Below are positions 53,270 through 64,000 of a stretch of 64,000 nucleotides of DNA, piece after piece (positions within the stretch are counted from its first letter, which is position 1; each line of letters begins with the position of its first letter). Made by a program: the position numbers and the translations under genes. The stretch is taken from contig NC_136016.1 of the NCBI RefSeq assembly GCF_048128805.1, forward strand, positions 18,312,176 to 18,376,175. Reading direction: 5' to 3'. The DNA is from Centroberyx gerrardi. Lineage: Eukaryota; Chordata; Actinopteri; Beryciformes; Berycidae. A model generated the notes under the pieces. That model worked only from the letters and a program-made list of their open reading frames with translations. It had not been told where the DNA came from and ran no database searches.

Positions 53270-55070
53270 TGAATGTCACACTTCCATGTTCTGGGTTCTT
53301 ACCATTTCTTTTTTACATGCACCTTGCATAATGTATACAGTATAGGTAGCTTGCCTTATTTCTTATTTGGGTTGAACTTTTATACAAATCTGCTGTGACT
53401 GAAGAGTTGATACCGTATACATTAAGGGTCATTGGTTGTTGAGGGTCATTCTTGTGGCCAAGGCTTCAATATAGAAAGTGCCTGAGAATGCTGTATATTA
53501 TGGTTGATATTATTTGCCCACCAGAGTCATGTGCCCACAAACGTGAGCCAGCGCTCTGCAGAAGTGTTTAACAATGACTGGTTGTGTTGAGGTCCAACTC
53601 CTGGGCTGGGTCACAGGGTGACTGTTCCTGGGTAACTCGAAGAAGCCATCAAATATTTAGCTGGCCTCCTTTTCATGATCATGGTATGTAAACAAACATA
53701 TTATCCGTGTGATTGACACACGATCTATTGGCCTGGCACGACAGTGAAAGCTTAGACAGCCCTTTAGTGTAAAAGGAAAAGAGGGTCACCGAGGAGGATT
53801 AATTAATTTTGGCAAGATTTGATCAGACCACTGGGTGTATCTTAAAGGTAGACTTCTGCAAGCGCAGAGTTTGAAGTGCACTTTTTGGTTTCTGTAAAGT
53901 AAGCAAACTGTTATCTAAATATATATATGCATATGCAACAAAAGATAAATGAGATTGTGAAAGAAAAATCAGTTTCAGTACTGCACCTTGTGTTTCGCTT
54001 GTTGCTACTGTTGTTTTTAGGGCACTCCATCTGCTGAAAAATGTACCCTCATTTAGCATTTCCTAGTCCATTACTTAGTTCCTCCTCCCTCATTCCTGCT
54101 ACTTTCTACATTGTAAAGCGCTTCATGCAGGAGAGATGCATTTGCACCAAGACACACTTCCAGGCTAAACCAAATTAACGTGAAACAAACACAATAATTG
54201 TCCCTTAATTGTGGTAGATACATGAAGGTGGATGGAAAACTCATTAAAGGGGGCAGATGAATAATGGAGGAGGGCGTGCTGGTGTTGTGCTAGCTTGGTT
54301 TACATCTTCGCTGGACGGGACGCTGTTTTGGCTCCTGGGGGCGGGGGGGCAGGCGGGGAGGTGGCCAGTGGGGGCAGCCAGAGACAAAGCGAGGCAGCGG
54401 GAGGAGGAGACTGGCGGGGCAGAGGGCCAGCGTGTCTCAGCACTGCCCAAGTGAAAGTGAGGAGAGGGCTTCATTGAAAGGCCCGGCCAGCGCCAGCCTC
54501 ATCAGGCAAAAATGGAAAAAAGCTTGGCCAGCCAGACGGCAAGCTGCAGGGATGCAAGGGAACCGTGACCACTGGCAGCCATGACAGGAAACACAACCTT
54601 CTTCTTTGTAGCTGGAGGAGAAAAAACCCCCACTGTGGCTGGGGATTGCTTAATGCCATGTGATAGGCTGATTACGCACACTTCACTGTGGAACTGACAG
54701 ACTTTGTGACTTTTGCTCATTTTTTGGCATACACACATTGATTGGTTAAAAAGATATGTGGTACTTACTTGTGGTAAATAGTAAACATTATTTGTTTGCA
54801 GCAATTTTTGATGAGTGATCATGTGATTCTTACAAGGCTCAGGAGGGCCAAATGTGTTTGATAACTTCAGGCAGAGCATATACAGTTATCTACTTAGAAA
54901 AACAGTGGGGAAAGGGCTTCCAAAAATAGCCCAGAATGAACAAAATAAAGAGATAGGAATCATCATCATCTAATTATCATCTGAGGTGCTTCCAGTCTCT
55001 TTGTTTGAGCATATACAGTCGAATGAAACCCCCGACTACGTACAATGCAGTGTGGTGAAAGTGACAAATG
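53270..55070. other. Spacer, nothing recognised
   Basis: Includes a GC-rich patch (54,290-54,470) with several G runs but no recognisable protein in any frame. Confidence 0.4.
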
Positions 55071-55072
55071 AA

Positions 55073-55163
55073 TCAGACTGGTTGTAGGTGGCAGTAGGTG
55101 CCGGGTTTCAGGTTGACCAGTGTCACATAGTTGGAGTAGTAACCAGAGCCGGAGTCTCCCTCT
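55073..55163 (-). other. Possible terminal exon, unassigned
   Basis: Acceptor TGTTTATTCTCAG, then a frame GDSGSGYYSNYVTLVNL, KPGTYCHLQPV, stop at 55073. An alternative acceptor with a better pyrimidine tract lies at 55210 in the same frame. Coding-like but not matched to a gene. Confidence 0.25.
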
Positions 55164-55209
55164 GAGAATAAACACACACGCTCCTTCAGGCTCGGTCTGA
55201 TCCGTCCAG

Positions 55210-56900
55210 CTTCCAGAACAGAGAAGGAAAAGAGCAAGACTCACACACACACAAATATGAATACAGTTACAAAGACTCTTACACAATCAGGCATGAATAC
55301 ACACACACACGCTCATGCATGCATTCACACATACACACACAATGATAATGTGGGCCACGTGCAGCGCTGTGGTTCCTCCTAACCAGTGATGCTCCCCCCA
55401 CCAAAGTGTCAGGGAGCTTCTGGAAGTGAAAATTAATAATCACAGGTTTCAAAGTGTGATCTTCTGCAGGTCCTTTACATATGCCTTGTTACGAGATGCA
55501 TAGCAATGATGTGAACATCTAATTTTAGCGTGTATCTGCATAGCTGTTGGTAAATCATCTGTCACCTTATCACTTGCACACAGATTAGAATCTAAGTAAG
55601 GAATTCATGGGCTCGGGGTGGATGTCACATACTAATCAATGCTCAAGCCACAAACTCATCTAAGGTGAAGGAGAGAGAAGCATAGAAATATGATATTTCA
55701 CAATATCAAACCAGGATCCTTAAAGAGTATTCATTATCTCACCAATAATACTTTCAACAGGATCCAAGTGTGGAGGAAGAATGTGATATTCATTAGTCAT
55801 TCTCTCCAACAGACACTCACTCGCTTCGATTGCACACTCACTGGTAAACTGCTAATCTGTCAGCTTAATCATTTTTGGAGTTACATACACAAAAGCCTTC
55901 CATTCTGATGTTGCTCTATTTCTATGTCTATTTATAAAGGAATTGATAAACATGTGCTAAAGAGGCCAGCAGTGAGTCTCACTTGAGCTTCTTTACCTGC
56001 GGAGCAATCCATTTAAAACAGTCAGATGGGGGATGGAGGGTACAAGCTGAGAGATGAGGTTTATCCAGGGTTGAGGTCGGTGCAGAGCCAGCGCTGGTGC
56101 AGCAGGTAACCTGGTCAGTTCACTCAATGCACTCAGAGTGGCAGATGAGTCATTTTGAGTGTGATTACACACTCCTGTGAGAGCAGACAAAGAGAGCGTG
56201 GTTGAGAAAACACTCGACATGAGTAGGAAGACTAACAATTCACAGCTCGGAATTTGAATCAGAATCACAATCATTTGCATCGCCAAGTTAAATAATTGTA
56301 CAGGAATTTGTCCCGATGGCGTAGAGCCATATTGTCAACTTATCGTGCGTCCACACTGCGAGCGACTTGGTTGATGGATAGATGGTTGATTCTGATCGTG
56401 TGCAGTGCGACAGGCTCTGATTGCATCTATGTAATGGTCTGCAGTTATTTTTGAACAGTCAAATCATGTATTTTTTGCTGTTACCTACTGGTACACCATG
56501 AACTGAGCACAAAAAATATGCTGTTTTCTATAGATTTGAAGTAAAGTAAAGCGATTTTGATATAAAATAGGAGAAAGTAATCTTTGCATTCATTGTTACG
56601 TATAGGTGTACGACATGATATGGAGAATTAGCTAACAAGGTGAAAAAAATCATTGTGACTTTGAAGGACTGGTAAAATCTCTCAGAGGAAAGTTTTTGAA
56701 ATAGCTGTTTGCCTGAGTGTGCAGGGTCAGTGGTAATCCTCCTGTCGCTTCGCATCATTCCTCAGATTGCCTCTTAGCTGCTCTAAAATCAAAGTAAGAC
56801 ATGCCCTCTTGAAGGTCACCACTCTTATACAATGGTGACACACTGTTGTAACAAATAAAGAATGCAAATGTTCAATAAATCTTTTGGTTTTAATCAATGA
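55210..56900. other. Spacer, nothing recognised
   Basis: CA-rich patches at 55,240-55,345; no supported exon. Confidence 0.4.
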
Positions 56901-56903
56901 TAA

Positions 56904-57311
56904 TTAAAGTGGCGATGCATGAGATTTGTGGGCGTATTTTTATGTTGTTGACATCTGACTGTGATCTATTTTTCCTTGGATTTTCTGTTGATAGTTTGAG
57001 TTTCTGTAGGTGGCGCTCTTTTCTTTGTCTGTTCAGCCATGGTACCCATCGCTGCTCATGCTAACTACCCAGTTCTTCTTCTGTTTATTCCAAACAAACC
57101 GCTGTCGCTGCTGCCGGAAACATAAAATGCATGACTTCTTGTGCGCCAGAGGATTTTTCCCTGGAAAGACCTACCAGACTCCGGGTGTTTAGAACAGCAA
57201 ATGTAAAAGCTTTCATGACCTGAGTATAGATTGAATCACTATTGGGATACATCAGCAATAGACGGTAGACGGCATTTATTTATATGAAAATGTCACGGAA
57301 TATTACTTTAA
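56904..57311. mobile_element. TTAA-flanked dispersed repeat, copy A
   Basis: Begins TTAAAGTGGCGATG and ends ATTACTTTAA; about 400 bp. Shares most of its length with 62475-62860, including GTCTGTTCAGCCATGG and CTCATGCTAACTACCCAG. Non-coding. Confidence 0.65.
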
Positions 57312-57319
57312 ATACAATA

Positions 57320-59740
57320 ATTGAATGTTATCCTTCTAGTACTGGAATGAGTGATGCTTTTTTGTCAGTCTTTTTTGTCATATTTAAACTGTTTTGTAGA
57401 CACAGGTGTGCATTTACCGGATACAGCTTCGAACGTGACTCAGCCAATCAGAACTGAGGATCAGAACTATTTGTTTCATAAAGTCCATTTTCATGTGCAA
57501 TCTAAAGCTGACGAAGCATATTAAATGTACAGTGTGTGGCCACTTGCCAGAACTTAAAACTATCGTTTATATGGCCACGCAATTACAGCCAGTCTCCACA
57601 GGTCACAGGGACACCATGCTGACCCAGATTCTAAAAATATCAATGGCTGTGTTTAATTAGTGAGGTAACGAGATTACATAGCTTGATTGGAGAGAAATGG
57701 ACATGAGCTGGAGCGGAGGACTAATCCTGCTCTGTAGCTGCACACAGCGTAACAGAGTTTCATACAGCATCAATTCTAAATTCTCTAAGGTATGATAGTA
57801 ACTGTGAACTATAACTAATTCCTAAAATTGAGAAAAGTCATTGGGTGTATGAAGATAACCAGAGAAACAACACAGGTCCATAGCAACTGCAGCAACCAAA
57901 CTGCAAACCTAGCAAAGTGTTTACAGAACTTTGGGTGAAACTGAAATGCAGTGTCATAACTGGAATACACAACAAAATCATTAGTGTTAAAGCTGCAATG
58001 TTGCAACATGCATCTATCTTGAGGCTGCGGTAACCAGCATACATAAAGCCACACAGGTACTGAAGAAGCAGACAGTGTACACAGGCAATCTGCAATTTTA
58101 AAAAAGCAATGGCAATGTTCACCATGTTTTTGAAATGGCCTTGTCTGCTATGCTGGTCTTTTGTTTCTTACTGCTTTCCATCATTGTTGTTGTTGCTATG
58201 ACTTCCCATACAACACTCACCCACAGTAAGTGTACACACCCCAAAACGTCATGAAAATGATTGAAAAGCCAGTTTCAGTGTGGATTTAGGCATGAACACA
58301 CAGGGTCATAGACAGACACCGGCTGCTGAAAATGTATATCCTATTTATTTATTGTCATTTTATTGTGAAAAATGTGCATGTTGAGGCTTTAAGAGTGTAA
58401 AAATCAACACTATGCCAGTGTTAATGTAAGTCCACACACCCATCAGAGTTCATTTAACACTCACAGCCTCAGAGCCATATCAGCTCTGTGAGTGGACAAA
58501 CAACTCTCCGGCCACTTGTCAACTCAACTGTCACTGACAACACCGGGAAATTCGCTGTGCACAGTGCCTTTTTTCTCATGATGTCTATATAAAGATTTTG
58601 CAAATTATTGTCATGCTTCATCTCACACTCGTGGTCGCTCGCGTAGGACTCAATTTAGGAAATTCTCAACCAATTATCAAATCTAATTTCTTTAGACATA
58701 TTAGAGGTTTGAATTCTTCCGTTCCTGCTGCCTATAATTATAACACACGAGTCAGAACTGTTGAAGTTAAAATGGGGGATAGTAGTGATTCAGAGGCTAA
58801 GGGCGACCCTCTGTATAGTTTGATAGCGGTTGACCTGGTTTTGATTCAGCGCCAGGCCGGCTGGAGAAGAAGGGACTCCACATTGACCCTGAGAAAAACA
58901 AAATATTGAAAGTCCTGTTGTACTTTGGGACTCTCACTTCTCGGACAGCGCAGCAGTTACTTTGCTGGACAGCCGCACGCTCAGAAGCGCTGAGGTCTAT
59001 AAAAGCACAGAGCACTTTATCATTCCTCAGGGAGAATGCGAGAACAAATACAAAGTGACACCCCATGTTGGATAAAAAAAAAAAAAAAAGGAAACTGGGA
59101 AGAAACAACGTCTGTCTGACACAGTAAAGTGAAACGGTCGATCGGCCAACAGACGCACAGCTTGGTGATAGTTGATTGCTGCTAAACGAATCAAAAAGCT
59201 CCTCAAAGACCTCAGATCTCAGCAACGAGACAGCTGACTGTGCCGTTCAACCCATTTTCCGGTTTTCAGTTTCTAGAATTAGCACATTGGCTAACAAGCT
59301 GAGAAGCAGGTAAATTAAACATAAAAAGAGGCCTTCTTTCTCCAAATCTAATTCATACTACTAGACTGCAGGAAACTCCCAAGTAATGTAGACAATTTGC
59401 TCTGCATATTAAAAGTTATATATGGATTATAATGTATAGAACACAGGGCTGTGAGCAACCTGCATGGTATAGTGGGATATTACAAATCTGCAAATACATA
59501 AAATACACAAATACAGTACAAATCTGCTCCACTTTCTGTCAAATCTGCTCCACTTCCCAGATCAATCTGCACATGAACAGGTTACATCACTTTGTTGCCG
59601 GCTGACAGCAAAGAGCACAAACCTTCTGCTTTGGGCATCGACAAACCTTTTGCACTGAACAGATGTAAAGACCACAAAGTCTGGATAATTATGCATTCTC
59701 TTAAAGGTTGCGAGGTGAAAAAGTGAGAAAAAAGTGAGAC
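57320..59740. other. Spacer, nothing firm
   Basis: TATA-like elements occur near 58,584 (TATATAAAG) and 58,998 (TATAAAAG) but no gene could be attached to them. Confidence 0.35.
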
Positions 59741-59779
59741 ATGCGCGGCATCTTATTAGAGTCCTCAACTCCCGGAGGA

Positions 59780-59844
59780 CAACCTGTTCTCCGGCGTAGC
59801 CAAAGGTACCGGCGTTGAAGTCGTAATTGCTCTCGCCAGACTGC
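59780..59844 (-). other. Possible internal exon, unassigned
   Basis: Between a weak acceptor (GTGAACACCAG) and a GTTGTC donor the frame reads QSGESNYDFNAGTFGYAGEQ. CG-containing compared with its surroundings. Unrecognised. Confidence 0.2.
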
Positions 59845-59849
59845 TGGTG

Positions 59850-61940
59850 TTCACATTGTGTGTGTGATTAGAGCCGAGGTCCCACTCCTACAGATCATCT
59901 TAACACAGCTCCAATTACACAGGAGCTGATTAGATGTTCCCTGGAGAAAAGACCGGGGAGAATACAGGAGACCCAGACGGCAGGAGATAAATGAACCGCA
60001 AAAAAAGTTGTGACTCAGATTATTATGAGAGCGAATGGCAGGTCTTTTTTTGAATCCGTCTCAGAGAGATATGGGTACTTGCCAGAACGCCTCCTGTTTG
60101 GATACAGTAAATATAGATAATCAACGTTATCACACTGTGATGGAGCAGCATTAGAAATCCTCTCAGAAATATTTGATGGAAAAATCCAACCCTAAAACAG
60201 TTTGACACTGTTAAAAATAGCTATGGGGGTGTTCCTTGCATTTCTGGGTCCATTTTGTTGTTTGGTGGTGTATTTTTCTTATTCCAGTTGATAACTGGCC
60301 AAACGAAGACAATCATGTTCATCATGTTTCATAGCCGGAAAATTTTCAGCTATAGAAACATCAACGATAAACATCAGGTTTGGTGTCAATCCCTCAGAAA
60401 AAAGAAAAAGAGCGAGGGCTTCTTTCTAGAGCCGCCATTTTCCACTAATATGCAACAGTCATACAGGGAGAAATCCATTGTAGAAGAGGAAGAGAGACCA
60501 ATTTCTCCACCGACAGCAGCTTCAATAGACCAGAATGCAATGCAGCTACACGACACGTTGCATTTCGAGTAAGGGGACGTGACTCTCAATCTTTCGGACT
60601 GGAAAACCTCTTGCTATCACTCTCTCCACCTCCATGTATAACCCACAGCTGAATGCAACAAGTTCACGCCCGTTCTCTGGGGGATCGTCGAAAGGCATTC
60701 TGGGAAATGTAAGAAATCCCCAACTGAAGCAGAAGTAAACAAGGCAGGTTGAGGGAAAGTGGGTTCACCCAAAAAAGTAAATTACAGCACTTGATCACAA
60801 AATAAATCTCATCATCACAGATTGATGATATATAACAGGGTGGGTTTTTCCTGATCATATGACGTCTCACCTGCCGAACTCGACTGTCTCAGAATTCCAG
60901 TTTCACACTCATGCTAATATAAAACGACTGTCAATAACATGTGAATGGCGACTCTGGAGGCGTCCAGTGGAGAGAGCAGTCCAGGGTGACTGCTGGTAAA
61001 AGGTCACATGTCCTGGGAGTGTCAGTGCGATGCTGGTGTCCTGCCTCGGAGACTCACTGTAACAGCAGCTCAGCGCGGCCGGTGCAGCCGCAGACACTAA
61101 GCCGGCCTGACAGCACCATACACTGTCGACTCGCCCTCGCCCTCCTCTTACCTCAATTATTCTCAAAAAACTGCCCTGTCTTGTTTAGGATTTGGTGGAA
61201 AAACTTGTCTCTTTGGCTCAGCTGGGTTTTGAGTGAAGCGATGGATGTAAGGAGTCAGTCTTGTTTAAAGGCAGTTTTTCGGAGTTTACGCCGATTTCTT
61301 CTTCACTTGGTTTGCTTGTGGCGGTTGGAGAGAGTTTGTATTTGAACGCTACAATTCGATGAATATCAAAACAAGCTGGGGCAAAATGGAAGTGAGCAAT
61401 TGTGGGTCCAGGTTTTTTTTTTTTCATTTCTCAACCACACTGCGAAATGACTCAAAAACATTAAAAAACACAAAAAAGACACAAAAAATGAAACAAAATA
61501 AACGTAACTTGACTTGTCCTATTTATGTCAATTCAACAAACAACTGTAAGAGTTAAGGACGGAGAAATGGAATGACCTGATCTGATTGCAATAGGAGTTT
61601 CCTCGAAATTGTTTAGACTATTTTAACTCCTTTGTGAAGCTCCTTCCTGTATTGATCAGTACAATTGTATCATGAGATTAGAAGAGGGGACAGCTGTGAC
61701 ATTGTTTTGTATTGATTCATTGATTGATTAATAGGTTGGATTTTGGTATGTTTCCTCTTCAAATCCCTCAGCGAATAGACTAAATCAATCAATACTCAGC
61801 TTTTGCTGCTCTTTAACTCCAGCCTCAAAATAATTGAGTACTTTAGCCTAAAGGTACAATTTAGACTATTCCCGAATGGTTACAACATTGCAGTAATCAT
61901 TTCTTGAAGATGAGGTTTCTCCCTAAAAATACTTGGGTCA
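59850..61940. other. Spacer, nothing firm
   Basis: No supported exon; 60.9-61.15 kb is mildly CG-enriched. Confidence 0.35.
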
Positions 61941-61944
61941 ATAT

Positions 61945-62097
61945 TTTATTACTCTAAATTATTATTCCAACGCTTCCAGCATTCAGGCTCTCGCCGCAGC
62001 CACAGGTCTTGTGCCCGGGCCGGCCCGTACAGAAACCCTCCTGTGGGTCTTCATGGGGGTGCAGATGGAGAGGAGATGGCTCCTGTGAAACACAATC
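61945..62097 (-). other. Possible terminal exon with polyadenylation signal, unassigned
   Basis: A long pyrimidine tract and GTGTTTCACAG precede a frame reading EPSPLHLHPHEDPQEG, FCTGRPGHKTCGCG, ending SVGIII and TAG at 61954. AATAAA (61945-61950) follows only 4 bases after the stop. The other open frame (SHLLSICTP...) also stops inside. If real, it is the last exon of a minus-strand gene lying mostly beyond the right edge. Confidence 0.3.
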
Positions 62098-62474
62098 AGG
62101 AGGATAGAGTGGTGGTGGGGGGGGGGGTGACATAAAGCTGACAGAGCGGCGTAGGTGATGACGCTGGGGACCCGGGTGCCACCGTGGGTGCTTCATGCCA
62201 CCTCACCCTCGTCCTCACCGGCCAATTATGGTAATTAGAGGATCATTTCCAGTCGCTGAGAGATTAAAAGCTCAATTTCCTGACCGCTAAGATCCATTTG
62301 GACGTTCACTATAGAGCTTGCTAGACATGTTTCAGTATCAACATTACAGTGAAATTGTTATGAAATTAGATAGTTTGCAAAAGTAATGAGAATCGCAAAA
62401 CACACACACACATACATGCAATTTTCTATTATATTACAACACAATTTGAATGTGTGGTTCTCTGGTGAACATCT

Positions 62475-62860
62475 TTAAGTGGAAATCTGTGAGATCACCT
62501 GTCAATCAAACAGTGTGTCCAATACTGAGAGTCGTTTTCCTTTCCATTTTCTGTGAATGAAGTTTGAGTTTCCTATTCTCTTTGTCTGTTCAGCCATGGT
62601 GGCTATCGCTGCTCATGCTAACTACCCAGTTCTTCTTCTATTTATTCTAAACAAACGGCTGATGCTGCTGCCAGAAATGTAAAACATATCACTTCCTGCA
62701 TGCCAGAGGATTTTTCCCAGGAAAAACAGCAAATGTAGCAAGTGTAAAATCTTTAATGAACTGGGTATAGGTTGAATCATTTTTGTGTTATATCAATTGG
62801 CGATAGAGAATAGCAAAACGGAAATTTATTAATGTGAAAATATCACGGATTATACTTTAA
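62475..62860. mobile_element. TTAA-flanked dispersed repeat, copy B
   Basis: Same family and orientation as 56904-57311; starts TTAAGTGGAAATC and ends TATACTTTAA. Confidence 0.65.
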
Positions 62861-62869
62861 GGTTTGATC

Positions 62870-64000
62870 CCTTTCATGCAACCAAGTCTACTCCTTTACT
62901 ACGTAACTTGTGTAAACAGTTAGAAATCTGCTCTGTGTCCCAAAATGAGACACGCTTCATGTCATGCATTAATGGCCGGGGCGTGGAGGTTACTGTACAG
63001 TGCTATTGGCACAGCCACTTGAGCGCTTGTGTGTGCCGAATGAGCCAAAAATAAAATAAGTCCTCCAAAATGAGAGCATGAAGCATCACCACTTGGGATT
63101 TTCCTGTCCTCTACTGTTATTGCCTTGTGGAGCTCTGATGCAACAAAATGAATAATCCTGCAGCACTTCTGCCATGTTCAGAGTGTGCTGGAGCTTAGTT
63201 AGCACTCCAACTTCATAGTAACACAGTAACTGACAAAGAGACTGAAGGATTCAAACACTGAAACAGAGAGATGCATTCATTTGTAGGCGGGAGGCTCAAT
63301 GCAGAGAGTTACAGTAAGTAAGTGTAGGTCTGAAGAACAAACACTTTGCTGCATCAGTTCTTTAGACAATAACCTGCAGTAAAGACTAATATGTTAGTTC
63401 AGATAGACCTAGAGTCGTTTTGAAATGCACTTTTGGTAACTCATTGACGATTTTCTGTCTAACAATTCTGCTGAAATTCGGGGTTTGGGAGCTTCTAACA
63501 AACAAACATGAGATTGAACTTCAGCAGTGGTTTAACAGTGATGATCAGATGGCAGTGGCCACTGGGAGAAATACATGCAGAAATACAATGTTATGTTGTA
63601 CGACTTTCTCCATAAAATATGGACACCATAAATGCTATGAGAGAGAGTTGCATCAAAAACTCACAACAAAATATGAAAAAGGGATGAGCTAAAATATGTC
63701 AAACAACAGAGTAATCTAACAGTCCCACAGTAGCTGGAAAAGGCAAGGAGACAAAAATACACACTTTTTTTTTTAACAGTTTTCTTTTTTTACAGTGAAT
63801 AGTGATTTTTAGAATACATACTGCATTGTAGTAAGTATAAAGAAATATCCTACCTATCTTCATAAATTCATAATAATAAGTAGTAATTTTGAACCTTTCC
63901 CCAAATGCAACCCCCCCACACTCCCCCCCCACATACACACACACACACATACACACCCACACCATACGAACATGTCAAACTTGCTCACTTAATCACTCAT
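62870..64000. other. Spacer to the right edge, nothing recognised
   Basis: AT-rich; short CA and A/T runs near 63.75-63.96 kb. No exon supported. Confidence 0.4.

Noticed and set aside
58584-59005. Promoter from two TATA-like boxes
   Set aside because: No exon or gene could be attached downstream; AT-rich chance matches are expected.

Overview
This is a gene-dense stretch of vertebrate nuclear DNA, almost certainly from a ray-finned (teleost) fish. Genes are split by GT-AG introns. Introns and spacers carry fish-type repeats: hAT-like and TTAA-flanked MITEs, a decayed Tc1/mariner-family copy, LINE 3' tails ending in short tandem repeats, and long CT/CA microsatellites. The gene order DCUN1D3 - LYRM1 - DNAH3 is that of human 16p12. 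No bacterial, phage, CRISPR or tRNA/rRNA feature was found. All gene models below were built by hand-matching splice sites and reading frames.

Layout. 1-4,882 (+): 3' two thirds of FAM234A, entering from the left edge. 5-6.7 kb: its 3'UTR and a CpG-containing spacer with one small unassigned ORF. 7.4-11.2 kb (+): COX6B, a complete 86-residue cytochrome c oxidase subunit. 11.4-31 kb (-): complete KATNIP (katanin-interacting ciliary protein), 27 coding exons and about 1,648 residues, convergent with COX6B. 31.8-37.7 kb (-): DCUN1D3, a neddylation co-factor with an N-myristoylation signal. 38.1-41.8 kb (+): LYRM1, divergent from DCUN1D3 across a short shared promoter. 42.0-43.7 kb (-): three recognisable but broken C-terminal exons of an axonemal dynein heavy chain, in the place and orientation of DNAH3, so a decayed DNAH3 locus. 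44-64 kb: mostly repeat-rich and without a confident gene; a 92-codon ORF with a single-base frame problem, four possible terminal or internal exons on the minus strand, and several repeats are noted.

The genes do not form one pathway. COX6B and LYRM1 are mitochondrial, KATNIP and DNAH3 ciliary, DCUN1D3 acts on cullin neddylation, and FAM234A is a membrane protein of unclear role.

Main points of interest: a minor-spliceosome (U12-type) intron in KATNIP; KATNIP exons bordered by UG repeats at splice sites; four divergent copies of one domain along KATNIP; the pseudogenised DNAH3 tail; an LYK in place of the LYR signature in LYRM1; TAACGTTA/GCTAGC palindrome clusters restricted to the promoter regions; and a TTAA-flanked MITE group.
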